Below are positions 34,455 to 47,479 of a stretch of DNA of 64,000 bases, in pieces. The stretch lies in NCBI GenBank assembly GCA_001051155.2, contig JYIP02000005.1, positions 62,001-126,000 on the forward strand, written 5' to 3'. The notes under the pieces were generated by a model, which had not been told where the DNA came from, searched no databases, and worked only from the letters and a program-made list of their open reading frames with translations. Origin of the DNA: Chrysoporthe austroafricana. Lineage: Eukaryota; Ascomycota; Sordariomycetes; Diaporthales; Cryphonectriaceae. How positions within the stretch are numbered: position 1 is the first letter of the stretch; each line of letters opens with the position of its first letter. Made by a program: the position numbers and the translations under genes.

Positions 34455-36363
34455 TTTTAATAATTCTTGCTTAAGAATTAATTTAATATTATTCATTTTT
34501 AGCAATATAGAAATACGATAGCTTTTTAGCAAATATTTATTTTATTTTAAGCAAAACCTTTTTAGAAAAAAGCTTTTCTTATACCCGTTTTCCTTATTAA
34601 TAAGGAGCTTTTAGCTTAAAACTAAACTTTTTATAATTAATTAATCGAAATTAAAACGGAAATTATTCGTTTTAATACTTTTTAGCAAGCTAAAGCTTAT
34701 AAACTCGATAAACCAAGCCTTTATAATAGCAAATGCAGCAAATTTCAAGCTTTCCTTACTTAATACAAAACTTATTTTTAGCATTATCGTTTTTAGTTTA
34801 TTAGCGAAATAAATAAGATTATTTTTGCAAGCAATTGCTTTGAAAAAATAGCCTTTCAATAATAAGAATTTACTTTTCGTAACTATATAAATAATACCCG
34901 CTTGAACTAAAATAAAGCGATTAAAGAAATCTTTAAAAAGTATTTTAACTTCGAAAAGCTCCTTGCTAAAATATTTAGCGATCCAGACAAATAATGCATT
35001 GCTATTCGGAAACTTAAAGAATTCCGATAAATAGAATTAGCAGCAGATTATATTATTAAATTTCGATAAATTATAGCTTATTTAAATTATAAAAATAGTT
35101 TATTTATAAATTAATATTATAAGGGATTAAAAGATAATATAAAAGATAAATTTTATAAAATAAATCGTTTAAATAATTTTAATAAATATATTAATATAGC
35201 AATTAAAATCGATAATCGATTATATAAACGATATTAATAGCATATTAAGAAATAGTTTTTTTTAAAATTTTAAGTAAATACCGGACGCTTTCGGTATAAT
35301 AAATAGTATTATAAGAATTAATAAAGTATAGCTTAAAGCAATACGATATATACCGGACTTATAGAATTAAATATAGTATAACGGAATTCTAGCAAAAAAT
35401 AGCTTCGTATATTTAACTATTATAATTGCAATAAAATAGGATATATAGCGAAAGAATACTAGCAATTATAATAAAACTATTAAGGTTGGAAATCCGTTTT
35501 AGCAGAAAAGATACTTAATGCTATATAGCGAAAAAACGAACCATTTATTAAGCATACTTTTTCAGAATAAATACCGAACCCTAGCAAGGAATATAATAGT
35601 CTTAGCTAGACTGCTTGCTATAACGATTATTGCTTAATGCATTTCTCGAATAAAGAAAGCAAGAATTAATTCTTATATATTTTAAAAGGACGAAAGCAGC
35701 TAGCAATAAGAAGTATCGAGATAAATATTATATTTAACTGCTTTACGGACTTATTAAGAAAGATTGCTAGCAAGTACGATTATTTACTTAATAACGATTT
35801 AAAGCTATTAAAGATCGTTAATTAAAGATAATATAAAGAAAATAAGGGAAAATATCCTTAACTTTATTGGGTAAACTGCTTAGCCGAAAAACCTTTTAAC
35901 AAACCCTTAAAATCAGTAATTATCGGAAAAGAAAAGAACTTCTAAAATTGCTAGATGTACGAATTACCGGAATTCATTACTCTTAATATAAAGGATAAAA
36001 AAGACGCTATAAAATTACTTTCCGAATGCATATTTCCAGAAATAATTAAATACCGTATTTATAAAATAATATTAAATGAAATATTAAAATATTAGCAATT
36101 ATAAAGCTATAAATATTAGCAATATAAAAACGAAAGGATTAATCCTTTATCTTTCAAATATTACGAATTATTATAAATTTTATATATTTATAATAATTGC
36201 CGAATATACTTTTCGGAAAAGGTATTTAATAATTAATTTCCGATAAGAGAATTATAAGGCATTTTCTAAGTATATAAGGAAAACGATTTGCAATACCGAA
36301 TAGTATTAAATAAGTTCGAATATTTCGCATATATAAGATTATTCGAAAACTTTTTTCAAAAAT
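34455..36363 (+). mobile_element. element E: gag region of a Ty3/gypsy element, heavily RIPed, truncated by D
   Basis: The Gag region after the leader includes a KAYKLDKPSLYNSK-like block near 34,685-34,735, a KIFSDPDK block near 34,970-34,995 and a degenerate zinc knuckle at about 35,405-35,462 (YYNCNKIGYIAKEY). The SQTACYNDYCLMHFS motif lies at about 35,607-35,655. Past 35,700 the sequence is gag-like but diverged from the other copies. It is cut at 36,363 by the LTR of element D, and its pol is not seen elsewhere in the window. Confidence 0.75.
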
Positions 36364-36745
36364 TGTTATAAACCAATACGCAAAACCAGAATGCGGTACT
36401 AATAATACAACCCATTTGAATTAAGAAAAAAAGACCGACAGGACTGCTATCGGTCCTATCGATATAATTATAAACCGACACGTTCGGTATCGATCCTATC
36501 GGTCCAGGACTGAAAAGCCGAATATATAAAAACCAGATATCTACCAGATAAATAATAATAGCTTTTCAGTTATCAATTTAAATATCAATTAAACCCTATT
36601 ATTAATAATCGCTTAAAACTTATAAATATTGCAATACTTAGTAAATCGTATTCCAATACTTAAAGCTTATATTTAATACCGCTCTTGCTAATATAAACCC
36701 TTTAACCCTATAGCATACTTTGGGATTATTATAGCGTTTATAATA
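36364..36745 (+). repeat. 5' LTR of element D
   Basis: About 382 bp from TGTTATAAACCAATACG to ...GCGTTTATAATA. It holds an internal GACCGACAGG...CTATCGGTCC repeat-rich stretch near 36,450-36,510. Leader TTTTAATAATTTTTG follows. Confidence 0.8.
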
Positions 36746-39700
36746 TTTTAATAATTTTTGTTTAAGAACGGTTTAGTATATTTCCCTTTAAGTAATACCG
36801 AAATACGATAGCGTTTCAGATCCCGTTTTCTTCTAGCAACCAGGCCTTTCAGGAAAGAAACCCGGTTATCTTTATTAACGAATAATTCCAGGAACAAAAT
36901 ATAGCTTTATATTAATAGCTCAAGAAAGTCAAGAGCGAAATATTCCGCCTTAACGCCTTTCAGCAAGCTAAGACTTTCAAGCTTAACAAGCTCGGACCTT
37001 ATAAAGGCATTTGCAAGGATTTCCAGGCTTTCTTAACTCAATTCAAAGCTTATTTTAAGCATTACGGTATTTAATTCAGGATTATTTATAATAAGATCGA
37101 TTTCGCAAGAAGCCGATTCGAAAGAATAGCATTCCAGTAATAAGAGCTTATTTTTCGCAATTATTTGGATAACGATAATGCATTCCGTTCCGAGAATACC
37201 AAATGCATTTTCTAGCATTATTCCAATTTCGAAAAGGCCTTTATTAAGACTTTCGGAAACCCGGATAAATAATGCATTGCAATACGGCAATTGGAAGCAT
37301 TTCGGCAAATAGGATTAATAGCAAATTATACGGCCAAATTCAGACAAATTATTGCTTATCTCGATTACGAAAATAAGCCTTTTATAAATGCTTACTATAT
37401 AAGATTTAAGGAAAAAATCAAAAACGAACTTTATAAGGAAAACCGATTTAAAGAATTCAATAAATTTATTAATAAAGCTATTCGTATCGACAATCGGCTT
37501 TACGAACGAAAATAATAATAATAGAAAAACTATAATAATACCTTTCGATATTAATCCTATTCCAGAAAGCATAAGCCTTAATATAATAATTAAAATAATA
37601 TGGCTTATTTGAATATAATATATGCTAGACTTATAGAACTAAATGCTTTTATGCAAAGATAATGCAAAAGAATTATTTGCTATAATTATAGCAAGAAAGG
37701 ATATATTGCCTGTAATTGCTATTAAAAAAAAAATGAAAATAGAAGCCAGTCCTAGAAAAACAAATCAGTATCGTTTAATAATAAGAATCCAATCAGCCGG
37801 GCAATAATATTCTATTAGAGCAAGCAGCGGACTCTGATTATAATAATATAAGCTAAATAACCTGCTACCAGAATTACTGCTTATTGCACTTTTTAGCAAA
37901 AGAAAATTCGGGATAGTTCCCGTATAAGCTTAAAGAATAAAAGCAATTCGCTATAAGAAGAAAAAGCCTCTTTTACGATACAGCTATAAATAATAGCAAT
38001 TCAGATTGCTTAAGCAATTTACTAATTACCGGAAAAGAGGATTTAAAATAATTCCTTTTAAAAATATATTTCGACTAATAATAGGAAATAATAATAGAAA
38101 AGGAATTCAGTATCCCGAATACGATAATATTAATATTTAGTATTGCAATAAGAGAAATAGCATTACTAGACCGATAGCCGGATAATTTATTAACCCTTAT
38201 ATTCGAAAAAGAATCGGAAAAGCAAAGTATCCCAAGTATAAAATAGCTATAATAAAAGCAAAGCAATTAGATAACCAAATATATAAAAATTGAGCATTTC
38301 ATTTACGGACTTATATTGCAAGAACTTTTCCAAAATATCTTATTCCAGAATAGCAAATGCAAATCCCAAGAAAATAGAAGAATTAGTTATTTATACTTTC
38401 GGCATTATAAACTTGCTTGGATATATTGCATATATTATAATTGCTAAATATATTTTAATAAGAAAGTTAAATATAATTAGTTTCCAATTAGAGAATAAAA
38501 TTAATTAGTTTAACTTATTATAAAATCTTAAAGGAAATATAGAAAAGTTTTGCATATTGAATATAGCAATGCTTATATCGGATTACTTAATAATTATCTA
38601 TAGAAATATATTTAAAGAAGAATAATATAAGAATAATGCTATATATTGGCATATTCTATTTATATGCAAAATAAAGCTAAAGAATAATACCGATTGCAAA
38701 AAGCCGAAAAAGCAAGGCAATATGCTTAAAGCCAAGCAAGAAAGCTAGCAAAGCAAATAGCAAAATAAGTATAAAGCGACTTAAAAAGAAAAGATCGTTT
38801 GTAAAGGGATAGCAGCCGGTTAGGATTATAAGGTTTTTATGCGTTATTACGAATAAAAAAAAGGAATATATCATTTTGGACGCATATATTAACGGGCAAT
38901 ATTATAGCATACTATTAGATAATAGCGCATAAAGAAATTTTATTTTGCCAGAAATCGTTAATAAAGAACGGATTCCTTGAATATAGAAAAAAGACTTTTA
39001 TAAACTCAATATTATAGAAAAGAAAGCAATTGCATATAATTTTAATATAATCGATATAAAAACTGATTACTTATTTATTTCGGTTTAAAGCTTTATAATA
39101 AAAACTATTTTCGATATTATAAATATAATATAATACGAATTAATTTTAAGAATACTTTAGCTTAAAGAGCATAATTCTTATATCGATTGAACTATTAGCT
39201 AGATTTTATAGAAATAAACCGTACTTACTAAAATGGTTGCAATTAATAAAGCAAAGAAAGTTTTAATTATTAAAGATAATATCGGGAATATGCGCTTAAA
39301 CAAGCTTAGACTTACTTTTAAAGCAAAAGGACTTGCCAAAACTAAAAGAAAAGTTACGGAAATCTCGAATTTATAAATACAAATTAAGAACAGACTAAGA
39401 ATTCAAGCGATTAGCGGTTAGCAAAAGGATAACTTAATGCAGAATATTATAAAACTATATAAACTATAGAATTATAAGGAAATTTAGCTTCCAGTACTAT
39501 AAATATAAAAAGGCTATTAAAAAAGATTTGGCTTTACAAACGATAGATATTCAAAGCTATTAGAAGCTAAAATATATGGACAGAAAAAAAAAGCAATAAA
39601 AAGAAAATACGCTTAACGATACCTCTTGTTCTTCCAGATTGCGGAAAACGAAAAAGGATTATTACCAGAATTTAAGAATGTATTACGGGAATACTATAAA

Positions 39701-41502
39701 TTCAAGAAATTATAATAAAGGAAATTCGATACTGGATTACCGGAATATAGCCTTTTTGACTATAAAATCCTACTGAAAGAAGGAATAAAACCCAAGAATT
39801 ACTCTATTTATAAATTCAACCAAGCAAAACTTGAAGCATTTAGGGAATATATTGACGAAAACTTAAAAAGAGGCTATATACGAAAATTACGATTATTTGC
39901 AAAATACCCGATCTTATTTATATTCAAGAAGAATAGAAAATTACGATTTTATATAGATTATAAATAGCTTAATAATATTACGATCAAAAACCGCTATTCC
40001 TTATTTCTAATAAGAGAAATATAAAACCGATTAATAAAAGCAAATTAGTTTATTATATTCGACCTCAAAGAAAGATATTACTATATCCGAATTAAGGAAA
40101 ATAATATTTGGAAAATAGTATTTAAGACCCGTTACGGACATTTCGAATATATAATTTTACTTTTTGGATTAATTAATACGCTTGCATTTTTCCAAGAAAT
40201 AATTAATAATATTTTCCGCAAATATTTGAATACTATCGTTATTATCTACTTTAATAATATCTTTATCTATTCAAAAGATTTCGAATCTTATAAATAATAT
40301 ATATAATAAATATTTCAGATTTTATAAAATAATAAATTCCTAATCGAATTAAGTAAATGCTATTTCTATTAGCAAAAGGTTAACTATTTCGGCTATACAA
40401 TAGAATTAAGCAAAATTAGTATATAAAAAGATAAAATTCAAGCAATAAAAGAATAGCTTATATTAAAAAAAATAAAAGAAATTAGAATATTTTTCGGTTA
40501 TATTAATTTTTACCGATAATTCATTCGGGATTATAGCAAAATCGCATACCCCTTTACGGATCTTATAAAAAAAGACCGAAAATTCGAATAGATATAAAAA
40601 GCATAAGAAGCATTTAACGAAATTAAAAAACGGGTAATATCAGAACCCGTATTCTATAAAGCAAACTCAAATAAACTATTCGAAATCGAGACCGATATAT
40701 CGGATTACGTATTAGGAAAATAGCTCGGCTAACGAAACGATTAAAAATGCTTTAAGATCGTAAGCAATTTCTCGAAAAAATTAAATAGCTCGGAATTTAA
40801 CTATAGCATCCCGGATAAAGAACTAATAGCAATTATAAAAGCATTTAAAAAATAGCAGCATTACTTAATTGGAACAAAATACTAAACTATAATATATTCC
40901 GATTACAAAAACCTAATAATATTTATAATAACGAAAGTCCTGAATAAGCAATAAGTCAAGTAAACGGAATTCCTTTTATAATTCGACTTAAAGATTATTT
41001 ATTGCAAAAGATCGGAAAATAGCAAAGCAAATATATTTAGTAAACGATCGGACTATTAAAGCATAAAGCTAAAAGAATTCCAAAATATCTTTTAGCAAAA
41101 CAAAAACGGCAATCTTATAAACGAAACTAGAAAAGTTAATATAATTATTAGAATTAGCAATAATAAAAAGGAATTAAGAAGTATAATTCCTGAAAAACAA
41201 AACGAATATATTCGAAATATATATAATGCATTAGCATACGGCTATTAAAGAATCAGAGTTATATACGAAAGAATTAAGAAATACTGAAATCCTTTAAAAT
41301 TAAAGAAAAGGATTGAGAAAATCTTACGAGAATGCAATAGCTGCAAGAAGAATAAAATTGAATATTACAAATTTTATAGATTATTTTAATTATTTCTTAT
41401 CCCGGAAACGGTTTAGCAATTTATTAGCTAAGATTTTATTATTAAGCTACCTTTTTTATAAGAACCTTTAATTAAAATGCAATATAATAATATTTTAATA
41501 GC
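36746..41502 (+). mobile_element. element D: Ty3/gypsy gag-pol, RIPed, truncated in the integrase core
   Basis: Same family as b and C. Gag at about 36,830-38,600: a KTFGNPDK block near 37,255, REIIAYLDYENKPF near 37,340-37,385, zinc knuckle CYNYSKKGYIACNCY near 37,673-37,728, and the SWACYQNYC-type motif near 37,855-37,880. Protease near 38,905-38,950 reads LLDNSA-RNF, keeping the catalytic Asp codon GAT. RT at about 39,740-40,290 ends in YFNN. RNase H lies near 40,670-41,030, and integrase at about 41,040-41,502. Similarity to C stops within the core domain just past NNILIA at about 41,502. No 3' LTR is present, so the end is a deletion or breakpoint. Confidence 0.88.
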
Positions 41503-42320
41503 TATTTTTATAACAGTAATATATTGCCGTTTCGAGCTCCTATTGCCGTATCAGGAAAGTATGGCCAGTGCGTGCATTGCGGCCCGTATATACTTTAGGC
41601 ATAAACTTTTTTCTGCTATTTATAAATTCTGCGCTTCTATTCTAATTTCCTCTTCTCTTCTCGTGCGCTTAAAGCCCTTACGCCTGGCGATATTTGCTTT
41701 GCTATTCCCGCTTAGCTCTGGCTTTATTCTTCCATTTTCTGCAAGTATTCTTCAGATTCTCTCCTTAAATATATATATCGAAGCTAATTATTATCTAGTT
41801 AATAACGGGCCCGAAAGATTTCAGTCTTAAACCGACCAACCGTAATAGGCTAGCGATATTACTAGTATTATATAACCGACCGAATTATCGTTATTATATA
41901 AATTCTATCCCGGTTTTCGCTATTAATATATCGATATACTATTTCTCGAATAGCCTTATTATTTCATATATATTATCTTAACTTAGCAAGCTAATATGCA
42001 AGCAAAGCATAAGGCATTAATTCAAGATATTATAGATTTGCCGATATACTATTGCTGAAATAGCTTAATAATTGCGTATTTGTTATTCGAATAAAGCAAG
42101 CTAATTCGAGAAAAAGGGGCAGGGCTAGCTTTAATATCTGAATTATATTGTAACCGCTAATAAGGTTTGAACTCGTTACGATATCGTTTACCGTATTGGT
42201 ATAAAAAGGCTCCGCCCTTTTCTTTTTTCGCTTTTCGCCTTTCGCTTAGCGCTTAAATAAGCCCCGTTCCCGGGATTATATTGTAATTGCGAAGCTCTAG
42301 TAATATCGGGTAATGGGTAT
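41503..42320. other. junction region right of element D, with a GC-richer patch
   Basis: 41,520-41,830 is much less AT-rich than either side. On + it holds a hydrophobic frame; on - it reads as charged, coiled-coil-like sequence (for example RREEEIRIEAQNL), reminiscent of the antisense ORF tracts in the gypsy elements, but I cannot match it. 41,830-42,320 shows nothing clear. Confidence 0.35.
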
Positions 42321-42642
42321 TCGGTTAGGAAGCGCAAATTCTCGTATTGGACAAGCGGATATTGCGAGATAGCAGAAATACGATTTTTATTAGCAGCTAT
42401 AATTTTCGATTAGGAAGTATAGACTTTCGTATTAGATAGGCAAATATCGCAAGATAGCAAAAGCACGATTTTCATTAACAGCTATAATTTTCGGTTAGGA
42501 AATGCAAACTTTCGTATTGGATAAGCGGATATTGCGAGATAGCAAAAATACGATTTTTATTAGCGGCTATAATCCTCGGTTAAGAAATGCAGATTTTTAT
42601 ATCGGATAAATGGATATTGCGATATTGCCGAAAGCGCAAATA
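42321..42642. repeat. 85-bp tandem repeat, about 3.8 copies
   Basis: Units start TCGRTTAGGA at 42,321, 42,406, 42,491 and 42,576, each exactly 85 bp apart. Within each, GGATATTGCGAGATAGCA is followed by ACGATTTTTATTAGC. Copies differ mostly by transitions, so the array predates RIP. Confidence 0.9.
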
Positions 42643-42917
42643 CGAAATTTATTGGCCTGATAGCCAGATCCGTTAAGGTTATTGCCCTTTCCTTATAACC
42701 AAATAAAGAAGCCGCGAGTATTTTCTGCAAATAATACGGATCGTAAGATTATAAATAAAATTCCGATTAATTCTTAGTTCGGATAAATAAAGAGATAATA
42801 GAAATGCTAATATTTTACTTTATCCGATATTCAATAGGTTTTAAGCATATTAACTTTATAATTATATATAGTATTAAGCGCAAATATTATATTCAATGCT
42901 ATATCCGGATATAAAAA

Positions 42918-44930
42918 ATGCAATCGCGCTTTTTTGCAAGATTAAGCTTGTTAGTTTCAATATTATTACTTTCTTTTTCAACCGATTATATAATAGCGTT
43001 TATCGAGATTTATAGCTATAATCTTTTTACGAAAAAATTTCAATTTGGTAAAACCGAATTAAGTACTCTTTATAGCAATATGCATTTATTTATTTGCTTA
43101 AATTTATAGCCTAATCCCGAGATTTATACTTGCCCAGAATATTATTAATGCCGGGTTTTAGTATAAATATAATTCCAAAATAATTGCGAAACGTACTGTA
43201 AATCGGCTTTTGCAGCAAATATCCTAGCTTAGCAGAAGTCCGGTTATTACGACTTTTTCGAACCTAGCTTGCTAATTATTATTAGCTTTCCTGAAATTCC
43301 AGAAGCGTTTCCTATACTTTTGCTAGAAGCGAAGCTTTCGGCTATAAGCCAATATGAAAATCTTTCTAGCCTTAATATAATAGGCACGATACCGGTTTTA
43401 CGCCTTATCTCTCTTATTTCGATCTATACGTAAGCCGAGCCTTTATTCGGGACTATATATTTTTGGGTAAATAACGATTTTATTGAAATGCTATTAGATT
43501 TATATTCCGGGAGAACTATTTTAATTGAGTCCTCGTTTTTATTATTTACGATTTATACTTGCTAGCTATATACGGCATACTTACTATTTTAGCCCTTATT
43601 TATTACGAAAATATTATCGGCCGTTTCGTATTTTAAGTTTAATACTTATTATTTTTTGCTAAATACAGTTATAGAAACTATTTTAACCGCTTTATATCTT
43701 AAGCTGCAAGATATAATAATTATTCGAGCAAATAACGAAATTAGCTTTAGGAATTTGCTAATAGGAAAATGAAAAGCTTTGAAAATTATCGGAAAAAAAG
43801 TTATCAATAATAAGACTTTTTATATAATTGCATAAAAGCTTACTTTAAAGCTTCTAAGCAATTTGAAATATATAGGGGAACTGATTAACGAATAGAAGCA
43901 ATTGCAAGCTAGGCGCAAGAAGCTTAAGCCTGCTATTTTATCCGGTAATATAAAGAGAAAACGGTTCCGGAAGCATTTCTAAAACCTATTTGCTTTCAAA
44001 TATAACATTACTTATTCGCTCTTATTTTGCTAATTCCAATAATTATTAACAAAACCGAAATAGATTATTAAAGTAAAGCGGCTTGAATTCTATATCAAAT
44101 TGCTAAATAATAGTACGAAATATTCTAAAATAATAGAAATATAATAAAACTAGTAAGTAATTAACAGAAATTAAATATAAAATTTAGAAAGGATACTGGT
44201 ATATGCTTTTCAAATATGGCCTTTTTTCGTAAATCTTATTTAAAATTAGCGAGAGAAAGCTATTTAAGTTATGCTAATTATTTCGAGCAGTATAAAGACT
44301 CTTACTTGTATATTCTATGCTAATTGCTATTACGTTATAAGGATTCTAGAGAAATTGCTGCAATTGCGGATTTCCAAGCTTAATACCTTTCTCTATTAGC
44401 CTTATATATATATGCTTAAATCTCTGGATTAAGTTAAAATAAATAAAATCGGCTGCTATATACTTTCTTACTTTATATATTTACAGGTTAAGCAAGATAT
44501 ATAAGGAAATTTTATTAAATAATTGCTTTCTGATATCTTCCAAGATAAAACTTGGCTTTCCATTGCATAAGGAATTACCGAAACAAATAAGAATACAAAA
44601 GCTTTGGACTTGCTCGAATAGCTTGAAAATCCGCAATATACGAGAAAAGTTATTCGTTTCCTTGATAATAATCGATTCAGGCAAAGACTGCTTAGAGTCC
44701 TAATATATAAATAGCAAAAGCAGCCCGGAGAAACGAAAGACTTTCCGAAAAATATCGAGCCGGAAAATATACAAGTTATTAGAAATCTATTCCTTTTGCA
44801 ATAAATAAATCTTGCAAACGAACCGAAATTCCTAAGCTTGCTATAAGCTAAATATATTTATAGCGGGTATTTAAATAGCTTATTTTTATAATAATTGAAA
44901 TAATCGTAATAGTTATAATAGTTATTCTGA
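42918..44930 (+). pseudogene. RIPed ~670-codon gene of unknown function with signal-like N-terminus
   Basis: One frame runs from ATG 42,918 to TGA at 44,928. Nearly all internal stops are TAA/TAG, as expected from CAA/CAG. The N-terminus MQSRFFARLSLLVSILLLSF looks like a signal peptide or membrane anchor. A Cys-rich stretch follows (YTCPEYYQCRVLV, then NNCETYCK) near 43,120-43,200. Later blocks read FPEIPEAFPILLLEAKLS, IGELINE-KQLQARRKKLKP, and TWLSIAQGITETNKNTKALD. The C-terminal end becomes Gln-rich (LQQLKQSQQLQQL). Single-frame continuity over 2 kb is strong evidence of a former gene, probably intronless. I do not recognise the family; the final TGA might be a mutated Trp. A tetrapeptide minisatellite starts 125 bp downstream. 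Confidence 0.6.
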
Positions 44931-45054
44931 TTTTGTAAAAAGTATTCGGCAAAAAAGTTTGTAATTTGTAAAAGCTATAAAATAATAGGAATTATTTTTC
45001 TTGAATGAGAATATATTTTAAATTTATATTATAAATAGGATAAATATCTAGGAT

Positions 45055-45312
45055 TAAAAGGCGGGCTGAAAAGCGGATTAAAAAGCGCATTAAAAAGCGT
45101 ATTAAAAGGCGCATTAAAGGGCGTATCGAAAGGCATACTAAAAGGCGCATTAAAGGGCGTATTGAAAGGCATACTAAAGAGCGTATTAAAAAGCGTATAA
45201 AAGTTTTATACAAAAAGGAACGCATTAAAGGGCATATTAAAGGGCGTATAAAAGTCTTATGCAAAAAGGGGCGCATTAAAGGGCGCATTAAAGGGCGTAT
45301 TAAAAAAGCGCG
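45055..45312. repeat. 12-bp minisatellite (about 20 degenerate units)
   Basis: Units of the form GCGYATTAAAAG repeat through the tract. On + they encode ALKG/VLKS tetrapeptides, on - RPLM/RFLI. Interruptions with TATACAAAAAGG occur near 45,205 and 45,255. Confidence 0.85.
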
Positions 45313-46139
45313 CAAAAATTCTATATATAAAGATTTATATAAAGGTTATAAGTTATATAAGCCTAGACTTAATTGAATAGAAACCTTATTTTTCAATTTC
45401 TTATTGCATAAATATAAGCTAAAATATATTATTATTCTATAAGAAATCGGCAGTAAAAGAAATAAGTTAGCTTTATTCTGAATATTCCTTTTAATGGCCA
45501 AATTTGATTTACAATAATATATCAAAATATATTAACCGAGATCTTTTTTATTAAACGATTTCTAATCAATCTATAGCTTAATTTAATCTATATCGAACTA
45601 TTTATAAAAATATTCAAGCTAAGTTTTAAAGATATCCGTTTTGCAAGGCAATAAGTTATCGGGATAAGATAAATAATATATTAGAAGGCATATTCCGTCT
45701 GGATTTATATATTTAGCGATATAATAATGCCGATCGAGAAGTACGATACTTATAATAAGCAAGCGATTATGCTTATAGGTTTTGAAGTCTATTTGGGTAA
45801 TTTCGGGATTTGCAAAATCGGAAATTCGCTATAGTTAGGATTAAAGGCTAAGGTTAATTTCGGGCTGAGTTCGGATAAAAGGGCTAATAAATAGCTACTT
45901 ATATCGTATTAATATTTAATATATAAAAGCCCGCAATTCTTCCAGTAATCTCGCGATATTGCTTTATCAGCTATATATTATTATTTCCGAAAGCAGCCTT
46001 CCTATATATTTCATTCATATAAAAGTTATGCTTTAACCCGAATATTATCTTTCCCGTTCCAACTTTTATTACTATTAACCTTACGTTACTTTATTAATAT
46101 TAGTTAATTTTGGAATTATAATTTCAATTTATTTTAATA
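45313..46139. other. AT-rich RIPed stretch, no gene recognised
   Basis: No domain, repeat or long RIP-corrected frame stood out here on either strand. Confidence 0.35.
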
Positions 46140-46840
46140 ACTTAGCTATAAAAGAACTTACTAATTAAGTATACGACCATTTCAGAATTATATACCGGTT
46201 TCATATCGAATATATAGCTTTCGATATAATCTTTAATAATTCGATTCCAGTACGCTTCTTAAATACCGGGGGCAAAAAAGCATAGCATGCTTTTAATATT
46301 ATCGAGCAATATAGCTATATTCAAAAGCATTATTACAGAAAGCGTTCCATTGCATATTAGAGATTATTAAATAAGATTAAATATATAAACTTAAAGTTAT
46401 AGAAATAGCTAATATATAAAATCTAATTTAGCTTTAATACAGAAATATATAATCGTTTTGCCCAATATTTCTAACGCAAGAAAACCCAAAAGCTTTATAA
46501 ATCAATCGGCTTAATTAAACTTAAGGCTAGAATAAGGCTAATAAGATATAATTATACAGATTGGCGACCAGATTGGCGATTATGCTAGCAGCAACCAAGC
46601 TTTTTATAATTAATTCCCAAAAGACTAGCCCTTTAACGACTCTTCCGAAAGCGCTATATAAACTGGTAACCAGATTAGCGACTATATTAGTAGCGACCAA
46701 GCTTTTTATAATTAATTCCCAAGAAACTAGCCTTTTAACGACTTTTCCGAAAGCGCTATACAAATTAACGACCAGACTAGCGATTATATTAGCAGCGACT
46801 AAGCTCTTTATAATTAGTTTTTAGAAAACTAAGCTAATAG
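46140..46840 (+). pseudogene. RIPed coding-like frame ending in a 34-residue tandem repeat
   Basis: A frame through RIP-type stops gives FHIEYIAFDIIFNNSIPVRF, IEQYSYIQKHYYRKRSIAY, NRFAQYF-RKKTQKLYKSIG and then repeats of the form RPDWRLC-QQPSFL. The repeat has a 102-bp period (see next entry). The sequence is rich in Lys, Arg, His/Tyr and Gln. I do not recognise it. Both strands are open over the repeat, so the frame choice is tentative. Confidence 0.4.
46559..46830. repeat. 102-bp tandem repeat, about 2.7 copies
   Basis: A unit containing ACCAAGCTTTTTATAATTAA recurs with a 102-bp period, three times, the last partial. It would encode 34 residues, so it would not shift a reading frame. Confidence 0.85.
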
Positions 46841-46889
46841 CGTTATACAAAATAGCAATATAAATTCGGAATTCAATACTTTATTAAAT

Positions 46890-47433
46890 AATTTAATATT
46901 TATACTCGATATAAATGTTAGCATATATTAAGATAATTATATTAATACTAGTATAATATATACGGACTTATTTATTAAATCCTTATTTTCGTTATTATTA
47001 AGTTTTAGGTTAATAATTAAAAAGTATTTTCGAGGCTGTAAACGATTTGCTAAAGTCGAAATGCTCTTTCCGAACGATAGCAATAGCGATAGATATTTTC
47101 TGAAAATAACCATAGCGAAAGAATATATTAGTTTTGCAGCAGAAATACTCTTCCAGTATAAAATCGAAATCTATAGCAATACTATTTATTTCGGCTAAAA
47201 CGATATTCTAATCGAATTGCCAATATTATTATTTTTATATATTGCAAAAGAAAACGGGCTAAAAAGCTTTTTAGGGGAAATAATTTATAAAGGATTAAAT
47301 TTAAACAAAATACTATTTAATATTACGATAGTTTTGCCGAGCAATAATAGGAAAAACGTTATTTTCCAAATGTTTTTGGACAGAAAAATTAGGGTTATAA
47401 TTCGAGATTTGCTTTTCTCTCAAAATATTAGCT
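46890..47433 (+). pseudogene. RIPed coding-like frame, unrecognised
   Basis: A continuous frame: KRFAKVEMLFPNDSNSDRYF, LKITIAKEYISFAAEILFQ, then after one RIP-type stop NDILIELPILLFLYIAKENG and KSFLGEIIYKGLNLNKILF. The last 72 codons (47,217-47,435) have no stop. It looks like a globular domain of about 180 residues. Family unknown. Confidence 0.45.
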
Positions 47434-47479
47434 AATTTCTATATAATAAAAGAAATCTTCCGATATATTTGCTATATCT

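Noticed and set aside
41477..41830. Hydrophobic 117-codon plus-strand frame considered as a membrane protein
   Set aside because: It begins inside the integrase remnant of D and crosses its breakpoint; the reverse strand looks at least as gene-like.
44992..45315. 107-codon minus-strand frame of RPLM/RFLI repeats considered as a gene
   Set aside because: It is only the 12-bp minisatellite read in an open frame; the + strand is open too.
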